A stretch of 9,430 nt of DNA, taken from NCBI GenBank assembly GCA_038213135.1, contig JBBQTQ010000090.1, forward strand, positions 1 to 9,430. The letters run 5' to 3'. The notes under the pieces were generated by a model. That model was not told where the DNA came from and did no database searches. It saw nothing but the letters and a program-made list of their open reading frames with translations. Below, one piece after another: positions 5,693-9,430 of the stretch. The stretch's first letter is position 1. Every line of letters starts with the position of its first letter. The stretch comes from JBBQTQ01 sp038213135. GTDB lineage: Bacteria > Actinomycetota > Thermoleophilia > Gaiellales > Gaiellaceae. The translations under genes and the position numbers were made by a program.

Positions 5693-5726
5693 TGAGGGAC
5701 AGGCCCGTGGGGCCTGTCCCTCGGTC
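5693..5726. repeat. 34-bp palindromic repeat, copy B
   Basis: TGAGGGACAGGCC (5693-5705) pairs with GGCCTGTCCCTC (5711-5722) around a short centre and is followed by GGTC, matching copy A at 3510-3543. Here it is intergenic: 12 bases after the stop of the M32 peptidase gene and 8 bases before the ATG of the metallophosphoesterase, both in the sense of minus-strand transcription. As RNA it would form a 12-bp GC-rich stem that could mark the 3' end of the peptidase message or limit access to the next start. Confidence 0.88.
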
Positions 5727-5737
5727 TCACGGGCTCC

Positions 5738-7252
5738 TCAGCCGCCGGTTAGTCCATAGATCTCGCCGAGCTTCGCCCTGAGGTAGCGCAGGTACGGCCC
5801 GGAGTCGAGGCCGCCGCCGAGCACCCGCTCGAGCAGCTCCTTCGGCCGCAGCTTCCTTCCCCAGTGGTGGATGTTCTCGCCGAGCCACTCGCGCAGCGGC
5901 CCGAATTCGCCGCGGGCGAAGCCCTCGTGTAGGTCGGGGATCTCGGCCGTGATCCGCTCCCAGAGCTGGAGCGAGATGATATTTCCAAGGGTGTAGGTGG
6001 AGAAGTAGCCGATGTTGCCGCCGGCCCAGTGCATGTCCTGGAGCACGCCGTCGGCGTCCGAGGGCACGTCGATCCCGAGATAGTCCTTCACCCGCGTGTT
6101 CCACGCCTCCGGCATGTCGGCGAGGTCGAGGCCACCGCCGAGCATCTCCTGCTCGAGCTCGAACCGCAGGATGATGTGCAGGTTGTAGGTCGCCTCATCC
6201 GAGTCGATCCTGATCAGGTTCGGCTGCACCTTGTTGATCCCGCGGTAGAAGCGCTCGAGCTCGACCGAGTCGAACGCCGCCGGGAACGCCTTCTGCAGGT
6301 GCGGGTAGAAGTAGATCCAGAACTCGCGGCTGCGGCCGACGAGGTTCTCCCACATCCGGCTCTGCGACTCGTGGATGCCGAGCGAGGTGCCGCGCGCAAG
6401 CGGGGTGCGGGCGAGCGAGGCCCCGACCTGGCGCTCGTAGAGGCCGTGCCCGAACTCGTGCATCGTCGAGAAGAGCGAGTGCAGATGGGTCTGGTGATGC
6501 TTCGTGGTGAGCCGGATGTCCGTCGGCGAGGAGCTCGAGGCGAACGGGTGCACCGTCTCGTCGATCCGCCACGTGTCGTGGTCGAAGCCGAAGCGCTCGA
6601 GGATCAGCGCTTCGACCTCCTTCTGGCGTTCGATCGGGAAGTCGCCGTGCAGGAAGGAGTCGTCGACGGCGTCGGAGCGCTCGGCGATCTCGCCGATCAG
6701 CGGAACCAGGCCCTCCTTCAGCGTCTGGAGCGTTTGGCGCACCTCAGCCGTGAGCATCCCGGGCTCGTACTCGTCGAGCAGCAGGTCGTAGTCCTCGTCC
6801 GCCTTCGGGAAGCAGGAGACGTACTCGCGCCGTAGCTCGATGTTCCGGCGCAGGTGCGGGAGGAAGCTCGCGAAGTCGTTGTCGATGCGCGCCTGCTGCC
6901 AGACGGGCAGCGCCGTGGAGGCGGCGCGACGCAGCTCCGAGGCCAGGTCGGCGGGGACGCAGCGGTTCTTCTCGTGCTCGTGGCGCACCCAGCGAATCAG
7001 GCTCGCCTCGTCGGAGTCGTACTCGAGCGATGCCTCGTAGCCGCGTACCTCCTCGAGGAGCCGCGCCATCTCGTCGGAGATCAGCGTCTCGTGCGCGAGC
7101 CGTGCGGCGAGCCCCACCTGATCGGCCCGCGCCTCGCCGCCGCCGCGGGGCATGATCACGCGCTCGTCCCAGAGCAGCACCCAGACGATCTTCGTCAGGG
7201 TCCAGTAGTCGACCGCGCGGGCGTGAAAGTCGGCGTAGGCGGACTCGGACAC
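5738..7252 (-). CDS. M32 family metallocarboxypeptidase (carboxypeptidase Taq type)
   Basis: A zinc carboxypeptidase removing C-terminal amino acids, cytoplasmic, with no signal peptide. From the GTG at 7252 the protein is 504 residues, close to the roughly 500 of this family. Motifs are complete: the LLWDERVIMPRGGGEAR opening (26-42), DxRxT (D245-T249), the zinc motif HEFGH (265-269), HESQSRMWEN with the third ligand E295 (294-303), and GVLQDMHW (402-409). I chose the GTG because it starts 4 bases after the PiT stop. The upstream in-frame ATG at 7297 would overlap PiT by 41 bases and adds 15 residues that do not look like the family. It probably acts in peptide recycling. It is cotranscribed with PiT by spacing only; no functional link is evident. 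Confidence 0.93.
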   Translation of the reverse strand: MSESAYADFHARAVDYWTLTKIVWVLLWDERVIMPRGGGEARADQVGLAARLAHETLISDEMARLLEEVRGYEASLEYDSDEASLIRWVRHEHEKNRCVPADLASELRRAASTALPVWQQARIDNDFASFLPHLRRNIELRREYVSCFPKADEDYDLLLDEYEPGMLTAEVRQTLQTLKEGLVPLIGEIAERSDAVDDSFLHGDFPIERQKEVEALILERFGFDHDTWRIDETVHPFASSSSPTDIRLTTKHHQTHLHSLFSTMHEFGHGLYERQVGASLARTPLARGTSLGIHESQSRMWENLVGRSREFWIYFYPHLQKAFPAAFDSVELERFYRGINKVQPNLIRIDSDEATYNLHIILRFELEQEMLGGGLDLADMPEAWNTRVKDYLGIDVPSDADGVLQDMHWAGGNIGYFSTYTLGNIISLQLWERITAEIPDLHEGFARGEFGPLREWLGENIHHWGRKLRPKELLERVLGGGLDSGPYLRYLRAKLGEIYGLTGG

Positions 7253-7256
7253 CGGA

Positions 7257-8249
7257 CTAGAAGATTCCCACAATCGGCCAGTAGCAAGCCGCCGCAACCA
7301 GTGCGGCCGCCGGCAGCGTCAGCACCCACGCGAAGACGATGTTCCCCGCCACGCCCCAGCGCACCGCGGAGAGCCGCTTCGTCGCGCCCGCACCCATGAC
7401 GGCGCCAGAGACGACGTGCGTCGTCGAGACCGGATAGCCGAAGTGCGTCGCCAGGTAGAGCGTCGTGCCCCCTGCGACCTGCGCGGCGAAGCCCGACTCG
7501 GGCTCGATCTTGAAGATCCGTTGGCCCATCGTCCGCATGATTCGCCAGCCGCCTGCGTAGGTGCCGGCCGCGATCGCGACGCCGGCCGAGACGATTACCC
7601 AGGTCGGGATGTGGTCGAACTTCGCCTGGTGGCCGCTCTCGACGAGCGCGAGCGTGATCACGCCCATCGTCTTCTGCGCGTCGTTCGCGCCATGCGTGAA
7701 CGCGACCCAGGTTCCGGAGCCGAGCTGGCCGAGCCGGAAGCCGCGATTCGCCGCGTTCGGGGTCACCTTCTGGAAGATCCAGTAGATCGCCAGCAGAAGC
7801 AGGAACGCGCCGGCGAAGCCGAGCGCGGGCGAGCCGAGCGCAGGGATCAGCACCTTGTGCCAGAGCCCGTCCCACTGCACGCCCTTGAGGCCGGACTGCA
7901 CCATCGCCGCGCCGACGAGGCCGCCGATCAGGGCATGCGAGGAGCTGGAGGGCAGTCCCAGCCACCAGGTGAACAGGTTCCACGCGATCGCGCCGACGAG
8001 CGCGGCGAGCACGGTCTTCTGATTCGCCAGGCCCGTGTCGATGATGCCCTTCCCCACCGTCTTCGCAACGGCCGTCGTCACGAACGCGCCGGCGAGGTTC
8101 GCGGCCGAGGCGATCGCGACGGCGAGCCGCGGTGGGAGCGCCCGGGTCGAGACCGACGTGGCGACCGCATTCGCCGTGTCGTGGAAGCCGTTCGTGAAGT
8201 CGAAGCCCAGGGCGACGACGACCACGATCACGAGGAGCGCGTCGTTCAC
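7257..8249 (-). CDS. pit: PiT family inorganic phosphate transporter
   Basis: A 330-residue membrane protein that imports phosphate (as metal-phosphate) driven by the proton or sodium gradient. The two inverted family signatures are present: GFDFTNGFHDTANAVATS (15-32) and, in the second half, VAFTHGANDAQKTMG (182-196). The loop motifs GLPSSSSHALIGG (98-110) and GYPVSTTHVVSGA (271-283) are also there. About nine to ten hydrophobic segments are visible. It is a short form, without the large central cytoplasmic loop of E. coli PitA, as is common in actinobacteria and archaea. The start is GTG at 8249, with AGGAG six bases upstream that overlaps the stop codon of the DUF47 gene. This means the two are translated together, the standard PiT-DUF47 pair. 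Confidence 0.95.
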   Translation of the reverse strand: MNDALLVIVVVVALGFDFTNGFHDTANAVATSVSTRALPPRLAVAIASAANLAGAFVTTAVAKTVGKGIIDTGLANQKTVLAALVGAIAWNLFTWWLGLPSSSSHALIGGLVGAAMVQSGLKGVQWDGLWHKVLIPALGSPALGFAGAFLLLLAIYWIFQKVTPNAANRGFRLGQLGSGTWVAFTHGANDAQKTMGVITLALVESGHQAKFDHIPTWVIVSAGVAIAAGTYAGGWRIMRTMGQRIFKIEPESGFAAQVAGGTTLYLATHFGYPVSTTHVVSGAVMGAGATKRLSAVRWGVAGNIVFAWVLTLPAAALVAAACYWPIVGIF

Positions 8250-8255
8250 GCGGCG

Positions 8256-8260
8256 CTCCT
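8256..8260 (-). promoter_or_regulatory. Ribosome binding site of the PiT gene, overlapping the upstream stop
   Basis: AGGAG on the minus strand lies six bases before the GTG at 8249. It overlaps the TAG stop of the DUF47 gene (the sequence reads TAGGAG), so terminating ribosomes sit on it. This decides the GTG start and indicates coupled translation. Confidence 0.75.
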
Positions 8261-8879
8261 AGCGGTTCTTCACGAGGATCGCCTCGAGCACGTCCGCCGC
8301 GTTCTCGCAGGCATCCACAGCCTCCTCGAGGCGCTCGTGGATGTCCTTCCAGCGGATGACCGAGATCGGGTCCTGGCCGGAACGGAAGAGGCTCGCGACC
8401 GCGTCCCGCACGAGGCGGTCGCCCTCGTCCTCCAGCTCGCGCAACTCGCTCAACTGCTGGCGCGAGTCCTTGAACCCCTCGAGCCGGCCGATCGCCTCGT
8501 CGAGCTTGATCGCCGCGCGCAGGATCACGTCCGCCTGTTGCTTTGCCTCCTCCGGGACGACCTTGACACCGTAGAGACCGAGATCGTCCGCGGCCTCGTC
8601 GATGTAGTCGCAGATGTCGTCCAGCGCACCCGCCAGCCGGTACATGTCCTCCCGGTCGAAGGGCGTCACGAACGTCCGGTTCAACAGGTCGATCACCTCA
8701 CGCGTGAACGTGTCGCCCGCGCTCTCGCGGTCCTTGATCTGCCCGCGCAGGTCACTCTCCTCGGGAAACCGGTCGAGCAACTGGACGAGCAGACGCGCGA
8801 TGTCGACCACGTTTGCGGACGTCCGCGAGTAGAGATCGAAGAACTCGCGCTTCTGCGGGATCAGGCGGAGGCGGGCCAT
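8259..8879 (-). CDS. DUF47 / PhoU-like phosphate transport accessory protein
   Basis: A 206-residue all-helical cytoplasmic protein of the DUF47 family, normal length. Typical features are the opening RLIPQKREFFDLYSRTSANV (4-23), the PhoU-type acidic helix DREDMYRLAGALDDICDYIDEA (75-96), and the C-terminal WKDIHERLEEAVDACENAADVLEAIL (177-202) with D/E residues that bind metal in PhoU-like proteins. DUF47 proteins are encoded next to PiT transporters in many bacteria and are thought to regulate phosphate (or metal-phosphate) uptake. Here the stop is 9 bases before the PiT start. ATG 8879 has a modest GAAGG about ten bases upstream. It is the first gene of the minus-strand block; its promoter should lie in the 67-base divergent gap to 8947. 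Confidence 0.9.
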   Translation of the reverse strand: MARLRLIPQKREFFDLYSRTSANVVDIARLLVQLLDRFPEESDLRGQIKDRESAGDTFTREVIDLLNRTFVTPFDREDMYRLAGALDDICDYIDEAADDLGLYGVKVVPEEAKQQADVILRAAIKLDEAIGRLEGFKDSRQQLSELRELEDEGDRLVRDAVASLFRSGQDPISVIRWKDIHERLEEAVDACENAADVLEAILVKNR

Positions 8880-8907
8880 CGGACGCGGCCTTCTACCACG
8901 CGGCGCG

Positions 8908-8928
8908 CGGTCTAGGCGTCCGAGACCG
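8908..8928. promoter_or_regulatory. Inverted repeat in divergent promoter region
   Basis: CGGTCT (8908-8913) and AGACCG (8923-8928) are perfect inverted arms 15 bp apart (start to start). They lie between the divergent DUF47 and PD-(D/E)XK-like genes and directly upstream of the TACCCT box. Position and symmetry suit a dimeric regulator controlling one or both directions. The arms are short, so chance is possible. Confidence 0.3.
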
Positions 8929-8929
8929 T

Positions 8930-8938
8930 TGCTACCCT
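8930..8938 (+). promoter_or_regulatory. Probable extended -10 promoter of the PD-(D/E)XK-like gene
   Basis: TGC followed by TACCCT fits the extended -10 form TGn-TAnnnT. The GTG at 8947 begins 8 bases after the box, about where transcription would start, suggesting a leaderless message. No clear -35 hexamer is visible, as expected for an extended -10 promoter. Confidence 0.45.
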
Positions 8939-8946
8939 TGCGTTGG

Positions 8947-9315
8947 GTGGCATTGGAAATCCCGCATTTCCAGGCATTCCGCGGGGAGAGGCCGCCGGTG
9001 TTCCAGAACGAGGCCGAGCTCGAATGCGCAAAGATCCTCGACTACTACGGCGTGCCCTGGCTGTACGAGCCGCGAAGCTTCGTCCTCGAGCAGGACGAGC
9101 AGGGGCGGGTGCTCGAAGCCTTCACGCCGGACTTCTATCTGCCCGACCAGGAGCTCTTCGTCGAGGTCACGGTGATGAAGCAGTCGCTCGTCACGCGCAA
9201 GAACCGCAAGCTCCGCAAGCTGCGCGAGCGCTATCCGGACGTTCGGATCAAGCTGTTCTACAAGCGCGACATCGAGCGACTGGCGCAGCGATACCGCCTC
9301 GATCTGGCCTCCTGA
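8947..9315 (+). CDS. Small PD-(D/E)XK nuclease-like protein, function unknown
   Basis: Read from GTG 8947 the protein has 122 residues. An acidic helix (NEAELECAKILDYYGVPWLYEP, 21-42) precedes the hairpin FTPDFYLPDQELFVEVTV (59-76). This has the shape of the PD-(D/E)XK fold: P61-D62, then E73. The usual lysine two residues after E73 is T75, with K78 nearby, so the catalytic site is atypical. A very basic helix follows (about 80-96, KNRKLRKLRER-type), which could hold nucleic acid, then a strand IKLFYKRDI. No Shine-Dalgarno sequence is seen; an in-frame TTG at 8929 overlaps the -10 box and is unlikely. The stop overlaps the apparent start of hpt, so the two are cotranscribed. I do not recognise a characterised family member. 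Confidence 0.75.
   Translation: MALEIPHFQAFRGERPPVFQNEAELECAKILDYYGVPWLYEPRSFVLEQDEQGRVLEAFTPDFYLPDQELFVEVTVMKQSLVTRKNRKLRKLRERYPDVRIKLFYKRDIERLAQRYRLDLAS
8954..8972 (+). repeat. Perfect inverted repeat at the 5' end of the coding sequence
   Basis: TGGAAAT (8954-8960) and ATTTCCA (8966-8972) are 7-base inverted arms around CCCGC, within codons 3-9 of the PD-(D/E)XK-like gene. It is unusually AT-rich for this window. If the message is leaderless, this is a hairpin at its very 5' end or a DNA operator just downstream of the start site. Confidence 0.4.
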
Positions 9316-9430
9316 GCGAGATCCGCGACCCGCGAATCGGGGAGATCTACCTCACCGCCGAGCAGATCGCCGCGCGCGTGCAACAGCTGGGGAGCGAGCT
9401 GGCGGAGGACTACGCGGGACGCGAACCCGT
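9312..9430 (+). CDS. hpt: Hypoxanthine phosphoribosyltransferase, N-terminal part
   Basis: The gene runs off the right edge; 39 residues are visible. IGEIYLTAEQIAARVQQLGSELAEDYAG matches the N-terminus of actinobacterial Hpt (compare the LLTAEQIQARIAELGEQI region of M. tuberculosis Hpt). The enzyme salvages hypoxanthine and guanine to IMP and GMP with PRPP, in the cytoplasm; the catalytic and PRPP-binding motifs are beyond the window. The start is unusual: in frame there is no ATG, GTG or TTG near the expected N-terminus. CTG at 9312 gives L/M-S-E-I-R-D-P-R and overlaps the upstream TGA as CTGA, exactly where an ATGA overlap would be expected. The next canonical start (GTG, about residue 23) would delete the conserved first helix. 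Confidence 0.82.
   Translation, partial: MSEIRDPRIGEIYLTAEQIAARVQQLGSELAEDYAGREP

Noticed and set aside
6029..6835. A 268-codon + strand open frame opposite the M32 peptidase
   Set aside because: It is antisense to the HEFGH and surrounding motifs of the peptidase. There is no family motif and no ribosome binding site of note.
7416..8915. A 499-codon open frame on the + strand opposite PiT and DUF47
   Set aside because: It is antisense to two strongly recognised genes. Its product is R/E/D-rich with no motif, as expected from the opposite strand of GC-rich coding DNA.
1..9430. Defence system, CRISPR array, prophage or insertion sequence
   Set aside because: No regularly spaced repeats, cas-like, integrase or transposase sequences are visible. 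The only nuclease-like protein is a small single domain next to hpt.

Overview
The window looks like a chromosomal segment of a high-GC bacterium, most likely an actinomycetote and perhaps class Thermoleophilia (Gaiella/Rubrobacter-like). This placement is inferred from strong GC3 bias, frequent GTG starts, a PiT–DUF47 phosphate pair, a carboxypeptidase Taq-type peptidase and the end-to-end gene packing. There is no rRNA or other marker that would prove it. No tRNA, CRISPR array, insertion sequence or prophage gene is visible, and no gene-free gap exceeds about 170 bases.

Layout. At the left edge, on the + strand, is the C-terminal part of a medium-chain dehydrogenase/quinone reductase (to 611). 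A 160-base gap between convergent genes follows, with three tandem 11-bp repeats and a short hairpin. From 772 to 8879 every gene is on the minus strand. Read in the direction of transcription these are: a DUF47/PhoU-like protein and a PiT phosphate transporter (coupled); an M32 metallocarboxypeptidase; a metallophosphoesterase; a 169-base leader/promoter gap; then a tightly packed five-gene operon. That operon encodes cyclic 2,3-diphosphoglycerate synthetase (cpgS), 2-phosphoglycerate kinase with an N-terminal ATP-cone, a GlpX-like class II fructose-bisphosphatase homologue with a damaged active site, a small secreted cysteine-containing protein, and a DUF59/MIP18-type Fe-S assembly protein. 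Its junctions are ATGA, ATGA, TGATG and a 10-base gap. At the right edge, divergently on the + strand, are a small PD-(D/E)XK-like protein and the start of hypoxanthine phosphoribosyltransferase, which appears to begin at a CTG codon.

How it works together. The operon carries both known steps of the archaeal route 2-phosphoglycerate -> 2,3-diphosphoglycerate -> cyclic 2,3-diphosphoglycerate (cDPG). cDPG is a solute and possible phosphate store known from hyperthermophilic methanogens. Finding both genes fused by stop/start overlaps to a degenerate GlpX paralogue in a bacterium, downstream of phosphate import and phosphoesterase genes, is the most interesting feature here. The GlpX-like protein could bind, hydrolyse or sense a phosphoglycerate, but this is inference.

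A second unexplained feature is a 34-bp palindromic repeat present twice (3510-3543 and 5693-5726). Each copy lies 8-9 bases upstream of a minus-strand start codon, and one copy has been absorbed into the 3' end of cpgS coding sequence.
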